Below are positions 7,677-17,178 of a stretch of 64,000 nucleotides of DNA, in pieces. How positions within the stretch are numbered: the first letter of the stretch is position 1; each line of letters begins with the position of its first letter. The notes below the pieces were generated by a model. That model had not been told where the DNA came from. It searched no databases and saw only the letters and a list, made by a program, of their open reading frames with translations. The position numbers and the translations under genes were made by a program. The DNA comes from Aliisedimentitalea scapharcae (GTDB lineage: Bacteria; Pseudomonadota; Alphaproteobacteria; Rhodobacterales; Rhodobacteraceae): contig NZ_CP123584.1 of assembly GCF_045277565.1 (NCBI RefSeq), positions 620,001-684,000 on the forward strand. The letters are read 5' to 3'.

Positions 7677-8933
7677 ATGACCGAAAATAATCCCACGCCG
7701 CCTGAGGGCCTTTCGGCCTATATCGCCGTAACCGCCGCCTATTGGGCCTTCATGCTGACCGACGGCGCATTGCGCATGTTGGTCTTGCTGCATTTTCACA
7801 CACTGGGTTTTTCACCGGTGCAATTGGCCTATTTGTTCGTCCTGTACGAAATCGCCGGAGTCGTAACGAACCTGAGCGCCGGTTGGATCGCAGCGCGGTT
7901 TGGGTTGACCTCGACGCTCTATGCCGGGCTTGGTTTGCAGATCGCAGCGCTGCTGGCGCTGGCGCAGCTGGATCCGAAATGGGCCGTCGCAAGTTCGGTG
8001 ATCTTTGTGATGTTGGTCCAGGGCGCGTCGGGCGTTGCCAAAGATCTGGCAAAGATGAGCTCGAAATCCGCAGTCAAGCTGTTGGCCCCATCAGAAGGAG
8101 ACGGTTTGTTTCGCTGGGTCGCTCTGCTGACCGGATCCAAGAACGCCGTCAAAGGGTTGGGGTTTCTGCTGGGTGCCGGGCTGTTGGCGGTGGCCGGGTT
8201 TGTGCCTGGAATTCTGGCGATGGCCGCTGTTCTGGGGGTCATCCTGGTCATCGTGGTCTTGCGAATGCCGGGCGGTCTGTCGACAAGGCGCAAGGATGCC
8301 AAGTTCAAAGAGGTGTTTTCCAGAAACCCAAATGTGAACTGGCTCAGTTTTGCCCGGGTGTTCCTGTTCGGGGCACGTGATGTGTGGTTTGTGGTCGGCA
8401 TTCCAATCTATTTTTATGCGGCACTGTCAGACGGGAGCGAGGCCGGCAACCGAACGACATTCTTTTTGATTGGCAGTTTCATGGCGGTGTGGATCATCCT
8501 GTACGGCGCAGTACAGGCAGTAACGCCCCAGGTGCTGCGCGTGCGCGAACGTGGTGTTGCTGCGATGGTCCCCGAAGCTGCGCGGTGGGCAGCCATGTTG
8601 GCGATTGTCCCTGCAGCGTTGGCTGTTCTTGTGTGGTGGGCGGGGGAACCGACGCTTTGGTTGACGCTGGTACTGGTCGGCGGATTGCAGGTGTTCGGGG
8701 CGCTCTTTGCCGTGAATTCGGCGCTGCATTCATTTTTGATCCTGGCCTTTACCAGCGACAAGCGTGTCACAATGGACGTCGGGTTCTATTATATGGCGAA
8801 CGCAGCTGGCCGGTTGCTGGGGACGGTGCTTTCCGGTCTGTCCTATCAACTGGGCGGGTTGCCTCTGTGTCTGGGTATAGCGGCCGCGATGGTGGGGCTC
8901 AGCAGCCTGGGTGCGCGACGGTTGGCGACCTGA
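7677..8933 (+). CDS. arsJ: ArsJ, organoarsenical (1-arseno-3-phosphoglycerate) exporter, MFS
   Basis: 418 residues with about 11-12 hydrophobic segments and no signal peptide. The N-terminus (SAYIAVTAAYWAFMLTDGALRMLVLLHF) and the cytoplasmic loop DLAKMSSKSAVKLLAP followed by LFRWVALLTGSKNAVKG are characteristic of ArsJ among major facilitator proteins. ArsJ removes the unstable 1-arseno-3-phosphoglycerate made by the adjacent GAPDH; outside the cell it falls apart to arsenate and 3-phosphoglycerate. Together with the ArsR-ArsC fusion the operon offers two arsenate routes, reduction and conjugate export. The longer spacer before this gene may hold its own control element. Confidence 0.92.
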   Translation: MTENNPTPPEGLSAYIAVTAAYWAFMLTDGALRMLVLLHFHTLGFSPVQLAYLFVLYEIAGVVTNLSAGWIAARFGLTSTLYAGLGLQIAALLALAQLDPKWAVASSVIFVMLVQGASGVAKDLAKMSSKSAVKLLAPSEGDGLFRWVALLTGSKNAVKGLGFLLGAGLLAVAGFVPGILAMAAVLGVILVIVVLRMPGGLSTRRKDAKFKEVFSRNPNVNWLSFARVFLFGARDVWFVVGIPIYFYAALSDGSEAGNRTTFFLIGSFMAVWIILYGAVQAVTPQVLRVRERGVAAMVPEAARWAAMLAIVPAALAVLVWWAGEPTLWLTLVLVGGLQVFGALFAVNSALHSFLILAFTSDKRVTMDVGFYYMANAAGRLLGTVLSGLSYQLGGLPLCLGIAAAMVGLSSLGARRLAT

Positions 8934-9020
8934 CCACAGACCATCAGTCGATGACGTTCCGTTAGGCTGGACAGATTTTCGAAAACCCCGTCGTCTGTCG
9001 CCCTAGGGATGGGGGGCGAC

Positions 9021-10625
9021 ATGCGATTTGACTATGTCATTGTTGGCGGTGGCTCGGCGGGGTGCACGCTGGCCAGTCGGCTGAGCGAAGACCCGAAGGT
9101 TTCGGTTTGCCTGCTCGAAGCGGGTGGGCGTGGAGACGGATTGATGGTCCGCCTGCCGGCCGCAGTCATCGCGATGCTGCCGGGGCGACCCAAAATCAAC
9201 AATTGGGCTTATCAGACCGTGCCACAGGCCGGGTTGAACGGGCGGTGTGGATATCAACCGCGCGGCAAGGCGCTGGGGGGCTCCAGTGCGATAAACGCGA
9301 TGTTGTATGTCCGCGGGCATCGCGATGATTATGACGCCTGGGCGGATCTCGGCTGTGACGGATGGAGCTGGGATGATGTGCTGCCCTATTTTCTTAAATC
9401 GGAAAACAATGCCTGGGGCGCAGGCGACGCGCATGGTGTGACCGGGCCACTGCAGGTCAGCGATCAGAAATCCCCCCGCCCCATTTCCAAGGCCTTTGTC
9501 GAGGCCGGACAGTCCCTCCAGATCCCGTATCGCCGCGAATTCAACGCAGGTGACACAGAAGGCGTCGGCCTGTTCCAGGTCACTCAGTTTCATGATCCGG
9601 CGCGCAATGGGGAACGATGTTCAGCGGCCGCGGCTTTTTTGCATCCCGTGATGAACCGGCCCAATCTGACGGTTCTGACCCGTGCCCATGCGACCCGTAT
9701 TCTGTTTGATGGCAAACGCGCGACAGGTGTTGCCTATCGACACAACGGCCGAGAGGCACAAGTGGAAGCCACCGGCGAAGTGATCCTGTGTGGCGGTGCT
9801 TTCAATTCTCCACAGCTGCTGCAATTGTCCGGTGTCGGGCGGCCCGAAGATATCACACCGCACGGAATCGACATGGTTCATGAACTGCCAGGTGTTGGGC
9901 AGAACTTGCAGGATCACCTGGATTTCATCCTGGCTTACAAGAGTAGAGACAAGGACACTTTTGGCCTGACACCAGGCGCTGGGCTGCAGATGATCCGTCA
10001 CCTACTGACCTGGCGTCGCAATGGTACCGGGTTGATGGCGACCCCGTTTGCCGAAGGGGCGGCATTTTTGAAAACGTCACCCGATCTGGCACGTCCCGAT
10101 ATCCAGCTGCATTTCGTCATCGGAATCGTAGATGACCATGCGCGCAAGCTGCATCTGGGCCACGGGATCAGCTGTCACACCTGTGCGCTTTACCCACACT
10201 CCCGCGGGCGTGTGGGTCTAAGCTCGGCGGACCCGCAGGCATCGCCGGAAATCGACCCGAACTACTTGTCCGACCCAAGAGATCTGGACACCCTTGTCAA
10301 AGGAGTGCGCCTGTCGCGCCAGATCATGCAGGCCGCGCCGTTGGCATCCCGGTTGCACAAAGAGCTGTTCGTAAAGGGGGAACCGGACAATACTGAACTC
10401 GAAACCCATATTCGACAACGGGCCGATACGATCTATCATCCTGTCGGAACCTGCAAAATGGGGCGCGACGACATGGCTGTTGTCGATCCTAAATTGCGGG
10501 TGCGTGGAATGGATGGGCTGCGCGTGGTTGATGCGTCAGTCATGCCTCGCCTGGTCGGGGGAAATACAAATGCGCCGACGATCATGATTGCCGAAAAGGC
10601 AGCAGACCTGATCCGGGGAACCTGA
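9021..10625 (+). CDS. GMC-family FAD-dependent alcohol dehydrogenase (choline dehydrogenase/AlkJ-like)
   Basis: 534 residues. The ATG at 9021 has GGGGGG five bases upstream; an in-frame ATG at 9009 would leave no ribosome site. FAD-binding GGGSAGCTLASRLSE opens the protein, GMC signature 1 (GKALGGSSAINAMLYVRG) and signature 2 (GAFNSPQLLQLSGVG) follow, and the catalytic His region is YHPVGTCKMG near the C-terminus. These flavoenzymes oxidise primary alcohols to aldehydes, passing electrons to quinone or oxygen. The next gene, 46 bases on, is an acyl-CoA synthetase, so the pair probably handles an alcohol that is later activated as its acid. An aldehyde dehydrogenase is not in the window. The exact substrate is unknown. 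Confidence 0.88.
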   Translation: MRFDYVIVGGGSAGCTLASRLSEDPKVSVCLLEAGGRGDGLMVRLPAAVIAMLPGRPKINNWAYQTVPQAGLNGRCGYQPRGKALGGSSAINAMLYVRGHRDDYDAWADLGCDGWSWDDVLPYFLKSENNAWGAGDAHGVTGPLQVSDQKSPRPISKAFVEAGQSLQIPYRREFNAGDTEGVGLFQVTQFHDPARNGERCSAAAAFLHPVMNRPNLTVLTRAHATRILFDGKRATGVAYRHNGREAQVEATGEVILCGGAFNSPQLLQLSGVGRPEDITPHGIDMVHELPGVGQNLQDHLDFILAYKSRDKDTFGLTPGAGLQMIRHLLTWRRNGTGLMATPFAEGAAFLKTSPDLARPDIQLHFVIGIVDDHARKLHLGHGISCHTCALYPHSRGRVGLSSADPQASPEIDPNYLSDPRDLDTLVKGVRLSRQIMQAAPLASRLHKELFVKGEPDNTELETHIRQRADTIYHPVGTCKMGRDDMAVVDPKLRVRGMDGLRVVDASVMPRLVGGNTNAPTIMIAEKAADLIRGT

Positions 10626-10671
10626 CTTGGTAGAAAACCAGGCGCACAATAACAAAGGGGAGAGACAATAC

Positions 10672-12294
10672 ATGCTTGGCAAGATGATGCACAAACAGCT
10701 GACGATCAGTTCGCTATTGGAACATGCCGGTCGCTATCATGGAGATACGACGGTGACGTCGGTCGAAACATCTGGTGAAACGGTCCACTCCAACTGGGGC
10801 GAAGTCGAAGCGAATGCGCGTAAATTGGCGTCGGCGCTGAAACGACTGGGGTTAGCGCAGGAGGATTGTGCAGCGACGATTGCCTGGAACAATCGGCGCC
10901 ATCTGGAAATCTATTTTGGCGTCGCTGGCGGCGGCTTCATTTGTCACACGATCAATCCACGCCTGTTTCCCGAACAGCTGATTTACATCATCAATCATGC
11001 CGAAGATAAGGTGTTGTTTATTGACGCGACCTTTGTTCCAGCGGTGGCCAAGCTCAGGCCGCATTTACCCAATCTGCGTCATGTGATCCTGATGGGGGCA
11101 CGGGATGATACAGCGGCCCAGCAGATCGACGGGTTATTGTTTTACGATGAACTGCTTGCGGGCGAACCTGATGATTGCATCTGGCCCGAGATTGACGAAA
11201 ATCTGCCGTCCAGCCTGTGTTATACGTCCGGCACAACAGGCCACCCCAAAGGCGTGCAATACACCCACCGAACCAATGTCCTGCATACATTGGGCGGCAA
11301 CCAACCTGATGGCTTGGGGCTGGCTGCGCGCGACACCGTGATGATGGTTGTGCCGATGTTCCACGCCAATGCCTGGGGTGCACCCTATGTTGCGGCAGCT
11401 GTCGGCTGCAAAGTTGTCCTGCCGGGTCCGCATCTGGATGGGGTCAGCCTGGCAAATCTGATCGATTCCGAACAGGTTACTGTGTCGCTAGGCGTTCCGA
11501 CCATCTGGATGGGACTTCTACAGGGACTGGAGGAGACCGGGTCCAAGGCCGAAAGCCTGGAACGCACGATTGTCGGTGGTTCCGCGTTGCCGACCGTGAT
11601 GATTCCGACCTTCCGCGACAAATACGGGGTCGAGCTGATCCACGCCTGGGGAATGACGGAAACCAGCCCGTTGGGCACATTGAACCAGTTGCTGCAGAAA
11701 CACGATGATCTGAGCGTGGCGGAACGGAGCGCGATCCGCGAAGGTCAGGGACGTCCGCCCTATGGAGTCGAGCTGCGACTGGTAGATGATGCCGGTACGA
11801 CCCTGCCGGAAGATGGCGAAACCCAGGGCAATCTACAGATCCGGGGCCATTGGATTGTCGATACCTATTTCAAGTCCGAAAACAGCGCTTTGACCGATGA
11901 TGGCTGGTTTGACACGGGTGATGTGGCCACGATTGACGCCGATGGGTATCTGATTATCCGTGATCGGTCCAAGGACATCATCAAGTCAGGAGGTGAATGG
12001 ATATCGACCGTTGAATTGGAAGACATCGCCGTTGGCCACCCCAAGATCGCCAACGCGGCCGCGATTGCTGCAAAACACCCGAAATGGGACGAACGCCCTG
12101 TGATTATTGCGGTCAAGGCGGCCGGAGAAGAGGTCAGTGAGGCAGAGGTTCTTGCCATATATGACGGGAAAGTCGCCAGTTGGCAGGTTCCGGACAAGGT
12201 GATTTTTGTGTCCGAACTACCGCTTGGGGGGACCGGAAAAGTGCTCAAGAACAAGTTGCGCGAACAGTTCGGGGATGTTCTAGTCAAAGCGTGA
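10672..12294 (+). CDS. Acyl-CoA synthetase (AMP-forming, medium/long-chain FadD-like)
   Basis: 540 residues from the ATG at 10672, with GGGGAGA about 6 bases upstream. ANL-superfamily motifs are in order: P-loop-like CYTSGTTGHPKGVQYTHR, AWGMTETSPLG, the ATP-contacting GWFDTGDVATIDADGY, hinge DRSKDIIKSGGEWIS and the C-terminal catalytic lysine in GGTGKVLKNKLRE. It activates a fatty or aromatic carboxylate to its CoA thioester through an acyl-adenylate. It follows the GMC dehydrogenase closely, which suggests a shared transcript. The chain-length preference cannot be read from the sequence. Confidence 0.9.
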   Translation: MLGKMMHKQLTISSLLEHAGRYHGDTTVTSVETSGETVHSNWGEVEANARKLASALKRLGLAQEDCAATIAWNNRRHLEIYFGVAGGGFICHTINPRLFPEQLIYIINHAEDKVLFIDATFVPAVAKLRPHLPNLRHVILMGARDDTAAQQIDGLLFYDELLAGEPDDCIWPEIDENLPSSLCYTSGTTGHPKGVQYTHRTNVLHTLGGNQPDGLGLAARDTVMMVVPMFHANAWGAPYVAAAVGCKVVLPGPHLDGVSLANLIDSEQVTVSLGVPTIWMGLLQGLEETGSKAESLERTIVGGSALPTVMIPTFRDKYGVELIHAWGMTETSPLGTLNQLLQKHDDLSVAERSAIREGQGRPPYGVELRLVDDAGTTLPEDGETQGNLQIRGHWIVDTYFKSENSALTDDGWFDTGDVATIDADGYLIIRDRSKDIIKSGGEWISTVELEDIAVGHPKIANAAAIAAKHPKWDERPVIIAVKAAGEEVSEAEVLAIYDGKVASWQVPDKVIFVSELPLGGTGKVLKNKLREQFGDVLVKA

Positions 12295-12368
12295 TCAAAC
12301 GGTGCGGATTGGTTCCGTTCGGCTGATGCCTGTCCGCGCCGCCCCTTAGTTTCTGACAAGTTTATCTG

Positions 12369-12383
12369 TTAAGCCCTGTTTAA
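12369..12383 (+). promoter_or_regulatory. CtrA-type box upstream of motB
   Basis: A perfect TTAA-N7-TTAA element (TTAAGCCCTGTTTAA) lies 50 bases before the motB ATG. This is the CtrA full-site consensus of alphaproteobacteria. The flanking TTTATCTG is also shared with the flgE upstream region, so the conserved stretch is longer than the CtrA core. CtrA is a known activator of flagellar genes in Rhodobacterales. Confidence 0.65.
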
Positions 12384-12432
12384 CACCGCCGCTGATATCC
12401 CTGATCCTGGGTGAATATAAAGGTGGTGGAGT

Positions 12433-13269
12433 ATGAGCGCGCAAAGCAATGCGGCGCCCATCATCATCAAGAGGAAAAAGGTCAGTGGTGGCGATGGTCA
12501 CCATGGTGGCGCGTGGAAAGTCGCTTATGCGGACTTTGTGACGGCCATGATGGCATTCTTCATGTTGATGTGGCTGTTGAACGCAACGACGGAAAAACAA
12601 AGAAAAGGTCTGGCGGACTATTTTTCGCCGGACATACCGATCAGTCGAACATCGGCAGGCGGGGACGGTGCCTTTGGTGGAACCAGCCCGTTTGCTGAGG
12701 ACATCCAGACCCAGATGGGGACCGGGGCGTCCGATCGCAATCCAACAGTGTCGAACCAATCTCAGGGGCAGTTTGGCGTGTTGCGCGAGGGGCAGGAACT
12801 CGCGCTTGAAAAGGACCTCAAGACCATTGAAGAGGCCCTGCAGGGGCGCGGAGGCGAAAGCCTGATCAGCACCGAGATGGCCAAACACATTGTGACGCGT
12901 GTGACGGACGAAGGGTTGATTATCGAATTGTTTGACACCGATGATGCCCGGCTGTTCCACAAGGATACCTCCAGGCCGACTGAGTTGTATCAGTCGCTGA
13001 CGCGTGTGGTTGCGCAATTGTCGCAAAGGGTGACCAATGCAATTGCGGTCAATGGTTTCACGCAATCCCATCCTGTGGTTCTCGCAGAAAACCCGGTTTG
13101 GGCATTGTCTACTACCAGGGCTGGGAAGACCCGTGAGCTTCTCGAATCTAACGGGGTCCAGACGCGAAGAATTCATCGGGTGACGGGACATGCTGATCGC
13201 AAGCCCGCAGTGAACAACCCGATGGCGACCCGGAACAATCGTATCGAAATCACTTTGTTACGCAATTGA
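12433..13269 (+). CDS. motB: Flagellar motor stator protein MotB
   Basis: 278 residues. A short basic cytoplasmic N-terminus precedes the single membrane helix WKVAYADFVTAMMAFFMLMW, which holds the proton-carrying aspartate in YADFVTAMMAFF. A plug/linker region and a C-terminal OmpA-like peptidoglycan-binding domain follow (HRVTGHADRKPA and NNRIEITLL near the end). MotB anchors the stator to peptidoglycan and with MotA (not in the window) converts proton flow into rotation. The gene is the first of a block with flgE, flgK, flgL and flgI. The ATG at 12433 has a GGTGGTGGAG ribosome site, and a CtrA-type box sits upstream. Confidence 0.93.
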   Translation: MSAQSNAAPIIIKRKKVSGGDGHHGGAWKVAYADFVTAMMAFFMLMWLLNATTEKQRKGLADYFSPDIPISRTSAGGDGAFGGTSPFAEDIQTQMGTGASDRNPTVSNQSQGQFGVLREGQELALEKDLKTIEEALQGRGGESLISTEMAKHIVTRVTDEGLIIELFDTDDARLFHKDTSRPTELYQSLTRVVAQLSQRVTNAIAVNGFTQSHPVVLAENPVWALSTTRAGKTRELLESNGVQTRRIHRVTGHADRKPAVNNPMATRNNRIEITLLRN

Positions 13270-13310
13270 ATCAGTGCTTTGGCGCTGGCAATTACAAAGG
13301 ATTTTATCTG

Positions 13311-13325
13311 TTAGCTCCGTATTAA
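13311..13325 (+). promoter_or_regulatory. CtrA-type box upstream of flgE
   Basis: TTAG-N7-TTAA (TTAGCTCCGTATTAA) is one base off the CtrA consensus. It shares TTTATCTGTTA and the following bases with the motB box, with one single-base gap. It ends 57 bases before the flgE ATG, so flgE appears to have its own promoter within the block. Confidence 0.55.
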
Positions 13326-13382
13326 GCGGTCGCACGCTAGCTGTTGCATCAAGATTTAATGATGCAGCAGAAAGGCGTGTCC

Positions 13383-14684
13383 ATGACCATTTCTTCTTCG
13401 CTGAACGCGGGTATTTCGGGCTTGTCCGCAAATGCTTCCCGATTGGCTTCGATTTCAGACAATATCGCGAATTCGTCAACCTATGGGTACAAACGCGTTC
13501 AGACAGATTTCCATTCACTTGTCATGTCATCCAGCGGTGGGTCGTATTCTGCCGGCGGGACCCGTGCAACGACACAGCGACTGATCAGCGAAAGCGGGTC
13601 GTTGGTGTCCACGTCGAACGCGACCGATTTGGCGGTTCGTGGACGTGGGTTGCTGCCTGTCGCGACGTTGAGCGACGTCAACAGCGGGAATGGATCCCCC
13701 CAGATGTTGCTGACCACAACCGGATCGTTTCGAACCAATTCCGACGGGTTTCTGACTTCGGAATCCGGTCTGGTGCTGATGGGGTGGCCTGCGCAGGCCG
13801 ATGGAACCATTCCGCCGTTTCCACGGGACACGTCAGATGGGTTGGAACCCATTCAGATCAACGTGAACCAGTTTTCGGGCGAGCCCACGACACGCATGAC
13901 TTTGGGAGTGAACCTGCCAGCAACTGATACCGAAGCGGGTTCCGCGGGAGTGGCGCAGGAGCTATCGGTCGAGTATTTTGACAACCTGGGCCGATCCGAG
14001 AACATTCAAGTCGAATTTGCGCCAACGATTCCCGCGACGGGTTCGTCCAATACCTGGACTATGACTTTGCGCGATACGGCATCGCCAGGCACCGTTGTCG
14101 GTGAATATACACTGACGTTTGATGACTCCCGAACTTCGGGTGGGACATTGGCGTCGGTCACGACGGTCTCGGGCGGGGCCTATGATGCGACCTCTGGGAC
14201 GATGTTGGTCAACGTCGCGGGTGGACCGATGGAGATCAATATCGGTCAGATCGGGGAAAGTGACGGGATCACCCAACTGTCCGACAGCTTTGCACCAGTT
14301 TCCATCACCAAGGATGGGTCGCCAGTGGGCAACATGATTGGTGTCGAAGTTGACGCCAACGGGTTTGTGCACGCCAATTTTGACACAGGCATAACCCGGA
14401 CGATCTACAAGGTGCCCCTAATCGACATGCCCAATCCCAACGGGATGGTGGCGTTGGATCAGCAGACCTATATGCCATCGACCGACAGCGGGACATTCTT
14501 CCTTTGGGACGCGGGTGAAGGACCGACCGGGGATATCGTATCCTACGCACGCGAAGAGTCTGCCGTCGATGTCGCGGGGGAACTGACCGCCATGATCCAG
14601 ACACAGCGGGCCTATTCCTCGAACGCGAAGGTCATTCAGACCGTCGATGAAATGCTGCAGGAAACCACCAATATCAAGCGGTAA
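13383..14684 (+). CDS. flgE: Flagellar hook protein FlgE
   Basis: 433 residues from the ATG at 13383 (AAGG about 10 bases upstream). The N-terminal rod/hook helix SSSLNAGISGLSANASRLA followed by ISDNIANSSTYGYKR is the flagellar basal-body-rod signature. The C-terminal coiled segment ELTAMIQTQRAYSSNAKVIQ, then VDEMLQETTNIKR, closes the D0 domain. The middle is a hook-type beta domain. FlgE subunits are exported by the flagellar type III apparatus and build the universal joint. The flgK gene follows after 34 bases. Confidence 0.93.
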   Translation: MTISSSLNAGISGLSANASRLASISDNIANSSTYGYKRVQTDFHSLVMSSSGGSYSAGGTRATTQRLISESGSLVSTSNATDLAVRGRGLLPVATLSDVNSGNGSPQMLLTTTGSFRTNSDGFLTSESGLVLMGWPAQADGTIPPFPRDTSDGLEPIQINVNQFSGEPTTRMTLGVNLPATDTEAGSAGVAQELSVEYFDNLGRSENIQVEFAPTIPATGSSNTWTMTLRDTASPGTVVGEYTLTFDDSRTSGGTLASVTTVSGGAYDATSGTMLVNVAGGPMEINIGQIGESDGITQLSDSFAPVSITKDGSPVGNMIGVEVDANGFVHANFDTGITRTIYKVPLIDMPNPNGMVALDQQTYMPSTDSGTFFLWDAGEGPTGDIVSYAREESAVDVAGELTAMIQTQRAYSSNAKVIQTVDEMLQETTNIKR

Positions 14685-14718
14685 TCGGGTTCGCGCCTGA
14701 TTTCGGGGAGGGCTCGGG

Positions 14719-16170
14719 ATGAGTATCACATCGACATTCAATACTGCGTTGAGCGGTCTTTCAGCCGCGCGTCGGTCTGCATTGACCATCTCCGACAATT
14801 TGGCCAATGCGTTGACGCCGGGGTATGCGCGGCGAACAACCGAACTGGTGTCGCAGGGCGATTTGTTCCCCGGCGTTCGCGTCGCCGGGGTGGTGCGCAA
14901 TGTTGATCCCGCCGTCGTATCATCCCGAAGGGGTGCTGAAGCGGAGCTTGGCGGCGCGACGGCACAGGCACAGTTCTTTGACCGGATGGCAACATTGGTC
15001 GGAGACCCGACATCTGCGACTTCCATCGGCAGCCGCCTTGCTGCTTTCGATGGGGCGCTCATCGAAGCGGCGTCACTGCCACATTCACCGCAACGCCTGG
15101 ATCAGGCAGTCGCGCAGGCACATGATCTCGCTTCGTCTCTTTCGGATGCAGCCGAGGGGTTGCGCAATATGCGTACACAGGCTGACCAATCCATCGCAAC
15201 CCAAGTGGACAAGTTGAACACAGCCCTTGCCGAAGTTCAGAAGCTGAACGTTCGAATTACGGCCGCGCAATCCGGTGGAAATGATGCCGCCGCATTGATG
15301 GATCAACGCGACATGTTGATTGATAACATCAACGTCATGGTTCCTGTCAAAGTGGTTGCCCGAGATTTTGGCCAGGTTGCATTGTATTCGGATGGAGGGG
15401 CCATCCTGTTGGATGGTCAAGCCGCCGAGTTAAAGTTCACCGCGACGCGGGATACGATGCCGCATATGTCGGTCGACAACGGGTTGTTGTCTGGTTTGGA
15501 AATCAATGAACGCCCTGTTCGTACCGACAATCTGCGCGGAGCAATTCGCGGGGGTACTCTGGCTGCTCAATTCGAAATTCGAGATGAGTTGGCAGTGTCG
15601 GCTCAGGACGCTTTGGACGCGGCGGCCCGGGATTTGGTCGAACGTTTCCAGGACGCAGCGCTGGATTCCACCGTTTCGGTCGGGGCAGCGGGTTTGTTTA
15701 CAGATGATGGAGCGGCGTTTGATCCTGCAAACGAGGTTGGGATTTCCAATCGGATTTCGGTGAATGCGGCTGTGGATCCGACACAAGGCGGAGAAAGCTG
15801 GCGCCTGCGCGCGGGTTTGGGCGCGAGCGACCCGGGAGATCCAGGTGAGGCACGGTTGCTTCAGGCGTTTGGTGCTGCTCTGGATGCGCCTCGTCTCATG
15901 GGGTCCATGCTGTTGGGGCCAGGTTCCATGAGCGCAGACGCTGTGGCGAACAGTTTGCTCTCTCATTTTGCTTCGTTGGATGGCCGTGCAGAACAGTCGC
16001 TCGGGTATGCCTCTGTTCTGCTGACTGAAACCCAACGGATAGAACAGGAGCAGGGCGTGGATACGGACGCCGAACTGCAGAACCTGATGTTGGTCGAAAA
16101 GGCTTACGCCGCCAACGCACGGATGTTGCAAACCGTAGATGAACTGATGGAAACTTTGCTGAGGCTGTAA
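14719..16170 (+). CDS. flgK: Hook-filament junction protein FlgK (HAP1)
   Basis: 483 residues. N-terminal TFNTALSGLSAARRSALTI then DNLANALTPGYARRTTEL, and C-terminal QNLMLVEKAYAANARMLQ then TVDELMETLLRL, form the paired D0 helices of hook-associated protein 1. The length is near that of other alphaproteobacterial FlgK proteins. It sits between the hook and the flagellin filament together with FlgL, whose gene starts 3 bases after this stop. GGGAGGG precedes the ATG. Confidence 0.93.
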   Translation: MSITSTFNTALSGLSAARRSALTISDNLANALTPGYARRTTELVSQGDLFPGVRVAGVVRNVDPAVVSSRRGAEAELGGATAQAQFFDRMATLVGDPTSATSIGSRLAAFDGALIEAASLPHSPQRLDQAVAQAHDLASSLSDAAEGLRNMRTQADQSIATQVDKLNTALAEVQKLNVRITAAQSGGNDAAALMDQRDMLIDNINVMVPVKVVARDFGQVALYSDGGAILLDGQAAELKFTATRDTMPHMSVDNGLLSGLEINERPVRTDNLRGAIRGGTLAAQFEIRDELAVSAQDALDAAARDLVERFQDAALDSTVSVGAAGLFTDDGAAFDPANEVGISNRISVNAAVDPTQGGESWRLRAGLGASDPGDPGEARLLQAFGAALDAPRLMGSMLLGPGSMSADAVANSLLSHFASLDGRAEQSLGYASVLLTETQRIEQEQGVDTDAELQNLMLVEKAYAANARMLQTVDELMETLLRL

Positions 16171-16173
16171 CCA

Positions 16174-17178
16174 ATGAACATGACTTCAATAGGCGATCTT
16201 GCACACAGTCTGATGTTGCGTACGCAAAGCACCAGCCTCAAGGCACAGATATCAACACTGACCGAAGAACTGGCGACTGGGCAGATCACAGATGCCGGTT
16301 CTCGAACGGGGGGCGATTTTTCGTATCTGTCCGATATCGAACGGAATGTATCTCTGCTCAACAGCTATGGGCTTGCGGCGTCCGAAGCGGCGCTGTTTAC
16401 CGGGGCTGCACAACAGCATCTGGAACAGCTACAGGATCTGATGTCCGGGTTTTCAGCAACGTTGGCAACCACCAGACAAAGCACGCAACCTTCGGCACGG
16501 GAACATGCGGCGCTTGAGGCAAGGTCTGGCCTGGAAAAGGCAATTGCCACATTGAACGGGTCAATCGGTGGTCGTCGGTTGTTTTCGGGGACGGCAACGG
16601 ATCAACCGCCCTTGCAGGATACCGAAACCCTGTTGGCTGAGCTGAAAGCCGAGGTTGCCGGTCTAACAACAACGACGGATATACGTCAGGCTGTGCAGGA
16701 TTGGTTTTCCGACCCAAGCGGATTTGATGCCATGATGTATCAAGGGTCGGATCAACCGTTGGCTGCCATGCAGATCGGGGCCAATGAAAGCGTCACAATG
16801 TCGATCAAAGCGGATGACGCCGAGTTTCGCGAGATCTTGCAGACTTTGGTATTGCCGGTGTTGGCAATGGAAGCCGACTTGGGGTTTTCCAGTTCGGTCC
16901 AGACTGGTCTGATCCACCGCGCGCTAGATGATTCCATGAACAGCGAAGGCCACATAACAGCAGTCCGGGCTGATCTAGGATTTGCCGAGGCGCGGATCGA
17001 AGAGGTGAACACCAGAAATACAGCCGCACAGACCAGCCTGGAATTTGCACGCAATCAGCTCCTGGCAGCGGACCCCTACGAGACTGCCGTCAAATTGCAG
17101 GAAACTCAATTTCAGCTCGAAAGCCTCTATTCTGTTACGGCGCGCTCGTCCCGTCTGTCATTGTTGAGCTATTTGTGA
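16174..17178 (+). CDS. flgL: Hook-filament junction protein FlgL (HAP3)
   Basis: 334 residues, flagellin-like. N-terminal SIGDLAHSLMLRTQSTSLKA and C-terminal YETAVKLQETQFQLESLYSV are the flagellin-type helices; the central part carries a short variable domain with GSIGGRRLFSGTATDQPPL, typical of FlgL. It joins FlgK to the filament. The stop codon overlaps the start of flgI (TGATG), indicating coupled translation. Confidence 0.92.
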   Translation: MNMTSIGDLAHSLMLRTQSTSLKAQISTLTEELATGQITDAGSRTGGDFSYLSDIERNVSLLNSYGLAASEAALFTGAAQQHLEQLQDLMSGFSATLATTRQSTQPSAREHAALEARSGLEKAIATLNGSIGGRRLFSGTATDQPPLQDTETLLAELKAEVAGLTTTTDIRQAVQDWFSDPSGFDAMMYQGSDQPLAAMQIGANESVTMSIKADDAEFREILQTLVLPVLAMEADLGFSSSVQTGLIHRALDDSMNSEGHITAVRADLGFAEARIEEVNTRNTAAQTSLEFARNQLLAADPYETAVKLQETQFQLESLYSVTARSSRLSLLSYL

